From Oscillospiraceae bacterium (lineage in GTDB: Bacteria > Bacillota > Clostridia > Oscillospirales > Ruminococcaceae), in assembly GCA_017887325.1 (NCBI GenBank), contig JAGHIE010000002.1, positions 1 through 64,000 on the forward strand: DNA of 64,000 bases. Direction: 5' to 3'. Position 1 is the first letter of the stretch, and each line of letters begins with the position of its first letter. Positions 28,901 through 36,970 of the stretch are shown one piece after another. Both the position numbers and the translations under genes were made by a program. Below the pieces are notes generated by a model. That model was given only the letters and a program-made list of their open reading frames with translations, ran no database searches and was not told where the DNA came from.

Positions 28901-30328
28901 GAAAATGTTTTGGCCGTTAAGGCACGTTATGATGCATTAATTGACCAGTCAAGTGTGTCTAACGCAGACAAGTTGATTGCGGCTGTAAACGAAATTGAAC
29001 GTTTAACACATCAACGTTTGGAAGATGTGGAAGAAGAAATTGAAAAAATTTCCGATCCAGTTGTACTCAGTGATGAAAAGACTATTGAAACAGCAAGTCA
29101 GCTTTATGGTGCACTGTTAGAGGAGGATAAGGCATTAGTATCTGGTCGTGATATATTAAAAAATGCAATTGCAGCTCTCTATGATTTGAAGTCTTCTGTT
29201 GAAGGATTAATAGAGAAAATTGAACAATTGCCTGAACGAGATGAAATTACATTAGAACATACATCGATTGTCAATGAAATTTGGGATGCGTATGAAGCAT
29301 TGAGTGACAGTGATAAAGAAAAGGTTACTAACCGTCAGAAACTGTTGGATGCCAAAGATAAATTGAAAGAGTTAAACGACAAACTTTTGGTTGAAGATTT
29401 TATTGACCAAATCAATGCACTACCTACCCCTGATGAAGTTACATTGGCAGATGAAAGAAATGTCAAAAATCTATATAATGATTATGAAGAATTACATGAA
29501 GCAGCAAAAGCTTTGGTTACTAATTCACAGAAGTTGAAAAATCTTTATGAAAAAATTTCTGCTTATCGTGAAGCTGTGGATGAAATTGATAATCTCATTT
29601 GGAATGAACTAGATCCTTTGAATATTACTCTGAAGGATAAGGCAATTGTAGAAAGCATATCTGAGAAATATTCAGCACTTCGTCCTGAAGAACAAAAATA
29701 TGTGAAGTATTACAGTGATGTAGTAGATGCACAGGAAATCATTGCAGCTTTGGAAAAAGGTATTGTACCTAAAAAGGTATTTGAAAATATTGCTGGTATG
29801 GATATGAATTACACAGTGGAAGGCGATGGGTATACTGTTATTTTTAACGGTATGAATATCAGCAATCCTACAGATTTTGATTATGGTATTTCTATGAATC
29901 CAGTAGGTAAAGCAGATTTTGAAAAGCTACTTAAAAATGGTATAGTCTTTGGTTTTGATGAAAATAGAAATTTCCCTGGTAAGGTTACTGTCAGTCTAGA
30001 GGTTTCTCTAAATGATGGCACCTATATCATATATCAGTGTGATATGGCTGGAAATACTGCTGTTAAAATGCAAGTTGTTGAAATAAAAGACGGAAAAGCT
30101 ATTTTTGAAGTAGAAAAAGGTGGAGTTTATGCCATTGCAGAAGGGTTAGCAACTGAAGAAGATGGCAAAGAAAACCAAGAAAATCAACAAAATCAAGATA
30201 ATGACCTTAATACAGATGTTCCAAAAACCGGTGATACTGGTATTCCGATTGCATCTATGCTATTGTTGGTGACAAGCTTGATTGGTTTAACTGTATTAAT
30301 TGCAAATAGATATAAAAAGTCGATTTAA
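25949..30328 (+). CDS. Sortase-anchored surface protein with two PQQ-like beta-propellers and helical repeats
   Basis: The 1459-aa product has a signal peptide (basic start, hydrophobic core, cleavage about SAA at residue 34). Residues about 36-335 form a first beta-propeller-like region. About 345-545 holds helical repeats of the type ALPTVEEVKTTDLSTVQTAR. About 575-955 is a second PQQ-like propeller with blades such as VGDRVYTARGTKL and YNDGYIYFGGTSGGGG. About 965-1265 holds more helical repeats (e.g. INALPTPDEVTLADERNVKN). Then come a beta domain, a Gln/Asn-rich linker and the wall-sorting signal VPKTGD with a membrane helix and basic tail. A GGAGG site precedes the ATG. Codons are richer in G/C than in neighbouring genes, which suggests transfer. 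The cobalamin riboswitch upstream suggests a link to corrinoids. Confidence 0.88.
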   Translation: MKKAHGKKRFLSFVIALMMVFSMFSTSVLTVSAAGIIEMSNVSISGNTGYYVKDGDLYSYDIQTEKSTAVGSMTDLDADYVLYDGTNLYTAGTNTVVTAYNTENWSQEWKFDKQDAFKFQPPMAGAVYCQPNAEMVLKNGCLYVYTYAMGGTFMQQAKAAVVILNAADGLEKNPVSLTSVSNSNGNTKSLAYELDDNLVFSGSTFATVNTKTNEVTYKAGLFDGATVYESALNAVVGLSGGTVQYTAYPLTDSAEKTNMNLTPAGSSPVMMNVDEVPVVFSVKDGKVVYDIFTGLELVTKTTDVKVESLSGLTVLGNNAYILNQDGEIAKITVNFGDTPIHQAPTEAAKKLDQRIQAILDEMGSYNGEPWIDKNLSLKYEEEINSIDKAYTAMDESERKGVLKAEWLNKLKAKSNELRDNLDKLNDTIKALPAVESLKKSDAKEVKSAQDIYNSMHEFDKTLVDKKLFVLLEKVAAFDVIDMIDALPTVEEVKTTDLSTVQTARKAYDAVVDKWKDEVSNLTKLEELEKKLDELLQGMGEGSYWSSYGKDHNNNAIVDSKLPTSLDDMEILFDGQEEKMSANEPIIVGDRVYTARGTKLSCFDLNGNLISSVDTYTSSDFFSRLAYGDGKIFVTIKGRVQAFDANTLKSLWLTPDTGLQMQSPITYNDGYIYFGGTSGGGGGSAPTDGAYYCVSTKDEDPKNLYEVKDVTWESKTGGYYWGGGIVVGDKIYFAGDNGILYVRHLTEDIVYDSYVLGGKVRSVPVYDTATNRLMVATVDNHTLYAFELNQDGSLNKETVIKTDEFGGTLGGFSAYNGRVYLPSGGMLSSGPLVVMELDEKAGKFTKAYEISQIKTQSLPLVTTAYATAKNDYTVYVYVVDFEFGVAYCFEDSQGQTEYKEVFKIGNSEIIGGKEHKTTTYNSGGFRADPNGNLYFIGGSSWGFPNGGSATTYALTIFSSKNADFTADDVENAIALLPDEISYEDKENVLAVKARYDALIDQSSVSNADKLIAAVNEIERLTHQRLEDVEEEIEKISDPVVLSDEKTIETASQLYGALLEEDKALVSGRDILKNAIAALYDLKSSVEGLIEKIEQLPERDEITLEHTSIVNEIWDAYEALSDSDKEKVTNRQKLLDAKDKLKELNDKLLVEDFIDQINALPTPDEVTLADERNVKNLYNDYEELHEAAKALVTNSQKLKNLYEKISAYREAVDEIDNLIWNELDPLNITLKDKAIVESISEKYSALRPEEQKYVKYYSDVVDAQEIIAALEKGIVPKKVFENIAGMDMNYTVEGDGYTVIFNGMNISNPTDFDYGISMNPVGKADFEKLLKNGIVFGFDENRNFPGKVTVSLEVSLNDGTYIIYQCDMAGNTAVKMQVVEIKDGKAIFEVEKGGVYAIAEGLATEEDGKENQENQQNQDNDLNTDVPKTGDTGIPIASMLLLVTSLIGLTVLIANRYKKSI

Positions 30329-30334
30329 AAATCG

Positions 30335-30368
30335 AAAAGGGGTGTCAATTTTCTGACACCTCTTTTCC
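30335..30368 (+). terminator. Terminator after the surface-protein gene
   Basis: AAAAGGGGTGTCA (30335-30347) and TGACACCTCTTTT (30354-30366) pair with one G-T wobble and end in a T run. Confidence 0.85.
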
Positions 30369-30391
30369 TATTTTACAGGAGGATTTTGTAA

Positions 30392-30499
30392 ATGAAAAAA
30401 TTTTTTAAATTAATTTTGGAAAACAGTAATAAAGGAGAGAACTATAAAAATTCATCATCTTCTTCAAAACCAGTATCTTCCACCACAAAAACAGTATAG
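30392..30499 (+). CDS. 35-aa open frame, possibly the stump of a former second gene
   Basis: AGGAGG lies 8 nt before the ATG, a strong site. The product starts MKKFFKLILENSNKGENYKN and ends SSSSSKPVSSTTKTV, with a low-complexity Ser/Thr tail and no hydrophobic core long enough for a signal peptide. It follows the surface-protein terminator by about 25 nt. The good ribosome binding site and short frame suggest a truncated gene that once followed the surface protein; a genuine small peptide is less likely. Confidence 0.4.
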   Translation: MKKFFKLILENSNKGENYKNSSSSSKPVSSTTKTV

Positions 30500-30724
30500 T
30501 TATAACAAAATACAATTAATTTCAATATTTATTTGAGCAACAATAAAAAAGTTGTCCGCAATATCTGTGTATTATTTACTGATTTTTGAGTCATTATATA
30601 TTAAATCATACAATATATACAATAATTATAATAAAATATATTTACTTTTTATAGACTATATGATATAAGTTGTATTGAAATATATTAAATATTAATACAT
30701 ATGTATAAAATTGTTTGTATAAGA
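30500..30724. other. AT-rich leader region with a block shared with position 5327
   Basis: No gene is visible. AATATATACAATAAT followed by TATAATAAAATATAT (30612-30641) nearly repeats the sequence at 5328-5360 in front of the first binding-protein gene; the earlier copy has three extra bases in the middle. It may be a shared regulator site or promoter for the glycosidase at 30914. Confidence 0.35.
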
Positions 30725-30730
30725 TGCGCA
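30725..30730 (+). promoter_or_regulatory. Possible LacI-type operator half (TGCGCA) before the glycosidase
   Basis: TGCGCA occurs here, about 15 bases after a TATAAA. It resembles TTGCGCAA at 34110 in front of the binding-protein gene. Operators of LacI-family proteins are palindromes with a central CG. The match is short, so this is weak. Confidence 0.3.
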
Positions 30731-30913
30731 ATATTTTGCTTATAAGTTGCTCATGCTGTTATCTAAGTTTTAATATATAAACAATTTTCATAACCATTAA
30801 AATCTTTTTATTGTTATATAGCATATGTTTTAATTTTTATATGTTGTGACATAGAAATTTACATGAATTATATTATTAAAATAAATTTTGATTTATTTTG
30901 AAAGGAAGATAGT

Positions 30914-32737
30914 ATGGAGAAAAAGAAAATTTTGGCAGGAATACTTACTTGTATGATATCTTTAACAACAATTTCATCACAAATAAAAGCTAATGATATT
31001 CCTTATAATCAACTACAGATAAATACACAGGATTTAAAAACAGTATATAATACATTATTTGATAAAGGACTAACTAAACAAGATGCATCTATTGTATCAA
31101 AAGAGGAATCAAAATCCATACCAGTTGCTTTAACAAGATTGGATAATGATAAGATTGCATACACAGTTGATGGAAAACCATTTTATCCAATAGCAGTAGA
31201 AACAGGTTGGTGGGATACTCGTATAGATAATAACGGATATAAAGGTGCGCAAAAAGACGTAGGTGATGATTTCAAAAAGATTACTGATGAAGAATGGAAT
31301 AGATATTTTTCTGATATGAGTAGTATGGGGTTTAATACTGTACAGCTTATGATTCATTGGAGAGATTGGGAACCTGAAAATGATAAATTTGATTTTACAT
31401 TTTTAAATCATGTTACAGATTTGGCTGACAAAAATGGATTAAAAACAGAATTTATAGTATTCTTCCACAGCCAAACAAACTACATACCATTATCTATGGA
31501 TAAATTTTGGGGATACGATTTAGATAATCAAACTATAAATGGTAAAAAATATTCTTTATCAATGCAATGGGGAGAAGGTTTAACAAGTTCTCAAGATTTT
31601 AGAGATCATTTAAATAAAACAGGTGTTCATGGTGGTAAAGAAAACTTCTTAGAATACTGGCACCCAGTTGTATTTAAAGAAATGGAAGAAGCATTGACAA
31701 AATTAGCAGAAAACTTTAAAAATTCGGATAAAGTTATAGGTTATCAAATAGGTAACGAGGAAGGTTTTAATTATTATACAAATAATGGTAATGATGATAA
31801 TCCATATTATAAAGAATTAGAAAAACTATGGCTACAAGAAAATCCAAATGGAAATATTAACGAGTTTAGAGCGGATACTATAAATAATTTATGGAAACAT
31901 TTTAGCAATACAATTCATAAGGTTGACCCTTATAAACCTACAACAACAAATACTCAAGGCGGAGAAATGGAAAAGAGTGGCATACAATATGGTAGTCGTT
32001 CTAATGATGGTATGACAATTGGAGTTTATGAAAATGTAGATATGATAGGTTCTATGTTTTATGGAGGAGCATCAAGCATATATACAAATTTAGATAATCA
32101 TTATGTTAAAAAAGCAAATAATAATATTCAAAAATATGCAAAATCATTCCCTATACTTTTCCCAACAGAAATTAGTGCTACAATGAATGACGGTAGCGTT
32201 GCAAAACAAATAAGCGCACAAACAATTGCCCGTGGTGGACAAGGATTTGGTTTGTATTGTTATGGTGAGTTGTATAATAATTTTGAGCCAAACGAAACAA
32301 AATTCCCTCAACCAGTTCTTGGAACAATCAAAACATTAGTAAAAACAGTAAAAGATGTTGAAGATTTAGTTTATGCAGGTGTGCCTGTTAATAAAGATAA
32401 TACAAGTAATGTAGCTATGGAAATTATTAGCAATACATCAAATAATCAAGGTAATGCTACATTAAGTCTATTAGAAAAAGATAAGGGAAATTATTTAGGA
32501 GTTTTACATTTTTGGGGTAATGCTAATAGCAATAACAATGATGGAAATGCGAATAAAAAAAGAACAATAGAAGTAGGTTTGACAGCAAAAGAATCTGGAA
32601 ATTATAATATTAAATTACATAAAACAAATGGAAATGTTGAAGAAAAAAATATTAATATATCAAAAGAAAATGAAAAGCAAACATTTACATTAGAAACAAC
32701 TGGTTTAGATGTAACATATATTGAAGTGAGAAAATAA
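30914..32737 (+). CDS. Secreted GH-A clan glycoside hydrolase (GH42-like beta-galactosidase type)
   Basis: The 607-aa enzyme has a signal peptide (MEKKKILAGILTCMISLTTI, cleavage about residue 26 after IKA). The catalytic barrel starts near residue 85 (GKPFYPIAVETGWWDTR). The likely acid/base is Glu282 in GYQIGNEEGF, and the likely nucleophile is Glu419 in LFPTEISAT, as in clan GH-A families. The C-terminal 110 residues look like a beta-sandwich. GH42-like or DUF5597-type enzymes are the best guess; the precise family and substrate are not certain. It is the only exported glycosidase in the window, so it may trim extracellular glycans before uptake by the neighbouring transporter. AAAGGAAG precedes the ATG. 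Confidence 0.8.
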   Translation: MEKKKILAGILTCMISLTTISSQIKANDIPYNQLQINTQDLKTVYNTLFDKGLTKQDASIVSKEESKSIPVALTRLDNDKIAYTVDGKPFYPIAVETGWWDTRIDNNGYKGAQKDVGDDFKKITDEEWNRYFSDMSSMGFNTVQLMIHWRDWEPENDKFDFTFLNHVTDLADKNGLKTEFIVFFHSQTNYIPLSMDKFWGYDLDNQTINGKKYSLSMQWGEGLTSSQDFRDHLNKTGVHGGKENFLEYWHPVVFKEMEEALTKLAENFKNSDKVIGYQIGNEEGFNYYTNNGNDDNPYYKELEKLWLQENPNGNINEFRADTINNLWKHFSNTIHKVDPYKPTTTNTQGGEMEKSGIQYGSRSNDGMTIGVYENVDMIGSMFYGGASSIYTNLDNHYVKKANNNIQKYAKSFPILFPTEISATMNDGSVAKQISAQTIARGGQGFGLYCYGELYNNFEPNETKFPQPVLGTIKTLVKTVKDVEDLVYAGVPVNKDNTSNVAMEIISNTSNNQGNATLSLLEKDKGNYLGVLHFWGNANSNNNDGNANKKRTIEVGLTAKESGNYNIKLHKTNGNVEEKNINISKENEKQTFTLETTGLDVTYIEVRK

Positions 32738-32806
32738 GAAAAACCTATAAAACCAGTGACTCAATTAAAACAGATAAAGAAAGATAGATTATCTTAAAAA
32801 TTAAAT

Positions 32807-32841
32807 GATAAGGACTGAATATTTATTTCAGTCCTTATTAT
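32807..32841 (+). terminator. Terminator-like hairpin after the secreted glycosidase
   Basis: ATAAGGACTGAA (32808-32819) pairs with TTCAGTCCTTAT (32827-32838). The T tail is short (TTATTATC), so termination may be partial. Confidence 0.65.
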
Positions 32842-32940
32842 CTATTATATGGTTGAAAAATAAAAGTTTATTGTGTATCATAGTTTATATGAAAAAACTA
32901 TTTGATATTTGTATGTATAATAAAAGGAGTGAATTATACA

Positions 32941-33942
32941 GTGGTTAACAAAAAAGATAAGAAAATCACTGTTTATGATGTTGCAAATGAACTTGGAGTT
33001 TCTGTTAGTACTGTATCCAGAGCCGTATCTGGCAAAGGTAGAATTGGAAAAGAAACTAGGAATAGAATATTACAATATATGCAAGAAAATAACTGTGATT
33101 TGCTTAATAAAAAGAAGGGAAAAGATAAAACTAATAATATTGCAATAATAATACCAGAAGTTAGAGATTTGATGGATATGTCATTTTTCCATACTTGTAT
33201 GTATGGTGTAAATGAAATGGCCTTAACAAGTGGATATGATATGTTTGTTATAACAACTAGTGGAAAAGATATAACTCACATAAAAAGGCTTATAGAATGT
33301 AATAAAGTAGATGGTTTTATATTAACAAGAACTTATAAAGATGATGTAGTTGCATCATATCTTAAAAGTCAAAACATACCTTTTGTTGCAATTGGTACTA
33401 TTTATGATGATGATATAGTTCAGATTAATTACGATAATGAAAGTGCTTGTAGAGATTTAACATCTATTTTATTATCTAGAAATATAAAGCGTATAGCATA
33501 TTTAGGTACTCAAGATAAACAAATAGTAAACGATGAAAGATTAAATGGATATATACAAGCACACAAAAATGCAGGAATAGAAATAGATTATAATATTATA
33601 TTTAGAGGAAAAAATTCACCAGTTGTGATGAACAACAAAGTGTATGAGTTGCTTAAGAAAAAAGTTGATTGTATTTTGTGTCAAGGAGATGCAGTTTGTA
33701 ATAGAGTTTTAGATGCTTTAAGAGAATTTGAAGTTAAAATTCCTGAACAAATAAAAGTGGCATCATGTTATAATAGTGAACTGTTGGATAATTATCCAGT
33801 ATCTATTACTTCTCTAAAATTTGATGTTGTAGAAATAGGTAGAGAATCCTGTAGAATATTAATTAATATGATACATGGAAAAGAAGTTCCAAAAAGAACA
33901 CTTTTAGATTATGAAGTTGTTATGAAAGATTCAACAAAATAG
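32941..33942 (+). CDS. LacI/GalR-family transcriptional regulator
   Basis: The 333-aa regulator has an N-terminal helix-turn-helix (VYDVANELGVSVSTVSRAVSGKGRIG, here split as VYDVANELGVSV and STVSRAVSGKGRIG), the hinge region and a periplasmic-binding-protein-like sensor domain (NIAIIIPEVRDL, then DGFILTRTY, then RIAYLGTQD, then SITSLKFDVVEIGRES). I set the start at GTG 32941 because AAGGAGTG lies 11 nt before it; the frame is open upstream, but the extra residues do not belong to the domain. It stands between the glycosidase and the binding-protein gene and probably responds to the imported sugar. TTGCGCAA is a candidate operator. Confidence 0.93.
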   Translation: MVNKKDKKITVYDVANELGVSVSTVSRAVSGKGRIGKETRNRILQYMQENNCDLLNKKKGKDKTNNIAIIIPEVRDLMDMSFFHTCMYGVNEMALTSGYDMFVITTSGKDITHIKRLIECNKVDGFILTRTYKDDVVASYLKSQNIPFVAIGTIYDDDIVQINYDNESACRDLTSILLSRNIKRIAYLGTQDKQIVNDERLNGYIQAHKNAGIEIDYNIIFRGKNSPVVMNNKVYELLKKKVDCILCQGDAVCNRVLDALREFEVKIPEQIKVASCYNSELLDNYPVSITSLKFDVVEIGRESCRILINMIHGKEVPKRTLLDYEVVMKDSTK

Positions 33943-33950
33943 TAAAACAA

Positions 33951-33994
33951 AACATTATATGTTGCGCTAATTGCGCAACATATAATGTTTTTAT
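33951..33994 (+). terminator. Terminator after the LacI-type gene, containing TTGCGCAA
   Basis: AACATTATATGTTGCGC (33951-33967) and GCGCAACATATAATGTT (33973-33989) form a perfect 17-bp stem, followed by TTTATTTG. The stem arm also carries the TTGCGCAA motif (33971-33978) found before the binding-protein gene, so it may double as an operator. Confidence 0.85.
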
Positions 33995-34044
33995 TTGTTC
34001 AATTTAGCTAATATAGATAAAAAAAACACTATAAGTTTTATCAA

Positions 34045-34117
34045 TTTACAAACATTAATTAAAGATATATAATAAATACATAAGATAACAGAGCAACATA
34101 AACGCAAAATTGCGCAA
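34045..34117 (+). promoter_or_regulatory. Promoter and candidate LacI operator of the second sugar ABC operon
   Basis: TTTACA (34045-34050) and TATAAT (34068-34073) are 17 bp apart, a good vegetative promoter. The palindrome TTGCGCAA with central CG lies at 34110-34117, about 30 bp after the expected start of transcription, where a bound repressor would block elongation. Confidence 0.65.
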
Positions 34118-34146
34118 CAGAAATAAGAAGATATGGAGGAAATATT

Positions 34147-35433
34147 ATGAATAAGAAGAGAATATTAAGTGTGTTATTGTGTGCAACAATGGCTACAAGT
34201 ATTTTTGCAGGATGTACACAAAAACAAAATCAATCCCCGAATAATAACGGAGAAAAACCTTCTGTTAATTTAACAATGTGGGGACAAGAACAAGACCAGC
34301 AAATGTTGCAAGGTATGATTGATGATTTTGAAAAAGAATATTCTAAATATGCAGATATAAAAGTTGAACTTGGTGTACAAAGTGATGCAAAAGCAAGAGA
34401 TAGAATTTTGACAGACCAAGAAGCTGCAGCAGATGTATTTAGTTTCCCTTCTGACCGTATACAAGACTTAGCATCAGCAGGGGCTTTACAATCTATAGAT
34501 GATATGAGCCCAGTGCTTGAACAATATGCAGGAAAAACAGTTGATGATGTGAAAAAAGCAAATATCGAAGGTTCAGTCGAAGCTGCTACTTATGACAATA
34601 CTTTATATGCTTTTCCTATGACAGCAGATAATGGATATTTCCTTTATTATGATAAAAATGTTATTTCAGAAGATGAAGTTAAATCTTGGGATACACTTTT
34701 AAGTGCAGCTGAAAAATCAGGTAAAAAAGTTGGTATGATTTTAGCTTCTGGTTGGTATAATGCTTCTTTCTTCTACAGTGCAGGATTTACAACATCTCAA
34801 AATAAAGATGGTACAACTAATATAGATTGGAACGGCACAGCTGATTACAGTGGTGTAGAAGTAACACAATCAATGTTAAAAATAGCTTCAAATCCTGGAT
34901 TTATGCCAATAGCAGACGGCGATATGTCAAATCAAATTGCTTCTGGAAAATTATGCGCAGCAATTTCTGGTACATGGGATGCAAACGCTGCTCAAACAGC
35001 ATTTGGTGATGGATTTGCAGCAACAAAACTACCATCATTTAAAATAGGCGATAAAGATGTTCAACAAAAAGCAGTTGTAGGATATAAAATGATAGGCGTA
35101 AATGCTCATTCAAAAAATGCAGGTTGGGCTGCACTATTAGCAGACTTTATAACAAACGAAGACCAACAAAAAGCAAGATTTGAAATAAGACAAATTGGTC
35201 CTTCAAATAAAAAAGTATTAGAAGACCCAATGATTTCAGAAAATATAACAGCATCAGCAGTAGTAGAACAAAGCAAGTTTGGTGTAAGACAAGATGTTGG
35301 CAATAATTTCTGGGCTCCTACAAAAACTTTTGGAGAAATCGTTGCTAAAGGACAATTAAAAGCAGATGATACAGCAGGTATTCAAAAAGCTTTAGATACA
35401 ATGGTTGAAGGTGTTAAAGCACCTATTGAATAG
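34147..35433 (+). CDS. Sugar-binding lipoprotein of a MalE/CUT1-type ABC transporter
   Basis: The 428-aa product has a lipoprotein signal peptide with lipobox IFAGC (acylated Cys about residue 22), an Asn/Gln-rich linker and a family-1 binding domain (VNLTMWGQEQDQQMLQGMI, then DVFSFPSDRIQDLASAGAL, then AAISGTWDANAAQTAFGDG). TGGAGGA lies 6 nt before the ATG. The length and motifs fit the MalE group, distinct from the longer LplA-type protein at 5485. Expression is probably controlled by the LacI-type regulator next door. A hairpin follows and favours higher binding-protein levels. Confidence 0.94.
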   Translation: MNKKRILSVLLCATMATSIFAGCTQKQNQSPNNNGEKPSVNLTMWGQEQDQQMLQGMIDDFEKEYSKYADIKVELGVQSDAKARDRILTDQEAAADVFSFPSDRIQDLASAGALQSIDDMSPVLEQYAGKTVDDVKKANIEGSVEAATYDNTLYAFPMTADNGYFLYYDKNVISEDEVKSWDTLLSAAEKSGKKVGMILASGWYNASFFYSAGFTTSQNKDGTTNIDWNGTADYSGVEVTQSMLKIASNPGFMPIADGDMSNQIASGKLCAAISGTWDANAAQTAFGDGFAATKLPSFKIGDKDVQQKAVVGYKMIGVNAHSKNAGWAALLADFITNEDQQKARFEIRQIGPSNKKVLEDPMISENITASAVVEQSKFGVRQDVGNNFWAPTKTFGEIVAKGQLKADDTAGIQKALDTMVEGVKAPIE

Positions 35434-35448
35434 ATAATATTCTAATTT

Positions 35449-35491
35449 ATGAGTAGTTTATTTTCTGTTGACTATAAACTACTCATTTTTA
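35449..35491 (+). terminator. Attenuator/terminator hairpin between binding protein and permeases
   Basis: ATGAGTAGTTTA (35449-35460) pairs with TAAACTACTCAT (35475-35486), followed by TTTTT. Partial read-through would serve the permease genes. Confidence 0.75.
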
Positions 35492-35524
35492 AAATCTACT
35501 ATTTATAGGGAAGAGTGTTATGAT

Positions 35525-36970
35525 ATGAAAACAGTTACAAATAAATTTTCCAATATATTTGACAGTATAATGAGTGGATTAAGTAAATATAAAGAAGCAA
35601 TTGTAAAAGGTGATTTATTTGTTAAGTTATCTTTTTTGTGGATGGGTGCTGGATATTTTCGCAGAAAACAATATATTAAATCATTAATAATTACTCTGTT
35701 TGAAATAGCAGTATTAGTATTTACATTCACATTTGCAATACAATATGTTCCTAAATTTGGAACATTAGGAACAGTAAAACAAGAATCTGTATTTAATCCT
35801 ATAACAATGCAAAAAGAATTTAATAATTACGACAATTCTTTTCAAATTTTATTATTTTCATTAGTAAGCTTCATTGTATGGGCAATTTTTCTAGTAGTAT
35901 ACATAAGAAATATTTACAGACAATATCAATTACAATTAGATGAACAAAATGGTAAAGCACCAGAAAAGTTCAAAGATTACATGAATAAATTTTTAAACAG
36001 TAAATTTCATATAACATTATTAGCTTTACCAGTATTAGGTATATCTTTATTTATTATTATACCATTAATAGCTATGATTTTTGTAGCTTTCACTAATTAC
36101 GACCAAAAACATATGCCACCAACAGAGCTATTTACTTGGGTAGGATTTAACAACTTTGTTCAATTATTTGGTGGTGGAGGCATAACAAGTACATTTGGAT
36201 ATGCTTTTGTAAGAGTATTAATTTGGACATTAGTATGGGCAGTATTTGCTACATTTACAACATATATAGGTGGTATTCTTTTAGCTAGCTTAATAAACAA
36301 TAAAAGAGTAAAACTTAAAAAAATGTGGAGAACATTATTTGTTATTACAATAGCAGTACCACAATTTGTTTCTTTACTTTTAGTAAAAAACTTTTTTGCA
36401 GACGGAGGAATTGTAAACACAATTTGTGCAAATATAGGTTTAATTGATTGGTTAAGAGATATCGGAATGATAAACACAACATATATTCCTTTCTTAACAT
36501 CTCCTGGATGGGCACATGTAATGGTAATTTTGATTAATATTTGGGTTGGTGTACCATATCAAATGTTAATAGCAACTGGTGTATTAATGAATTTACCTAA
36601 CGACCAAATTGAAAGTGCAAGAATGGACGGAGCAAATTCATTCCAAATATTCAGACACATCACAATGCCTTATGTATTGTTTATAACAGGACCAGCTCTT
36701 GTAACAGACTTTGTAAGAAATATTAATAACTTCAATGTTATATTCTTGTTAACAAATAACACATATACAACATCAAACCAAGCGTTAGCTAATTCACAAG
36801 CTAAAGAAATTGACTTGTTGGTTACATGGTTATTTACATTAACAAGAGATAATTACAACTACAAAATGGCAGCTGTAATAGGTATAGTTGTATTTGTTAT
36901 TTCAGCTGTATGTACATTAGTTGTATTTAAGCGTTTAACAAGTGGAGATAAAGAGGGGGCATATAGATAA
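35525..36970 (+). CDS. MalF-like sugar ABC transporter permease
   Basis: The 481-aa permease is longer than the CUT1 average because of N-terminal extra helices and a loop, as in MalF-type proteins of clostridia. About eight hydrophobic segments are seen. The ATPase-contact EAA loop reads ESARMDGANSFQIFRHITMP near residue 360. I choose the ATG at 35525; a GGGAAGAG site lies about 12 nt upstream, and the frame is open further upstream without a better start. The stop and the next start overlap (TAATG), so the two permeases are translationally coupled. Confidence 0.9.
   Translation: MKTVTNKFSNIFDSIMSGLSKYKEAIVKGDLFVKLSFLWMGAGYFRRKQYIKSLIITLFEIAVLVFTFTFAIQYVPKFGTLGTVKQESVFNPITMQKEFNNYDNSFQILLFSLVSFIVWAIFLVVYIRNIYRQYQLQLDEQNGKAPEKFKDYMNKFLNSKFHITLLALPVLGISLFIIIPLIAMIFVAFTNYDQKHMPPTELFTWVGFNNFVQLFGGGGITSTFGYAFVRVLIWTLVWAVFATFTTYIGGILLASLINNKRVKLKKMWRTLFVITIAVPQFVSLLLVKNFFADGGIVNTICANIGLIDWLRDIGMINTTYIPFLTSPGWAHVMVILINIWVGVPYQMLIATGVLMNLPNDQIESARMDGANSFQIFRHITMPYVLFITGPALVTDFVRNINNFNVIFLLTNNTYTTSNQALANSQAKEIDLLVTWLFTLTRDNYNYKMAAVIGIVVFVISAVCTLVVFKRLTSGDKEGAYR

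Noticed and set aside
30612-30632. Complete promoter around TATAAT at 30627
   Set aside because: No acceptable -35 at 16-18 bp, so I report only the shared block.
32902-32940. Earlier start for the LacI-type regulator
   Set aside because: The extra residues precede the ribosome binding site and lie outside the conserved domain.
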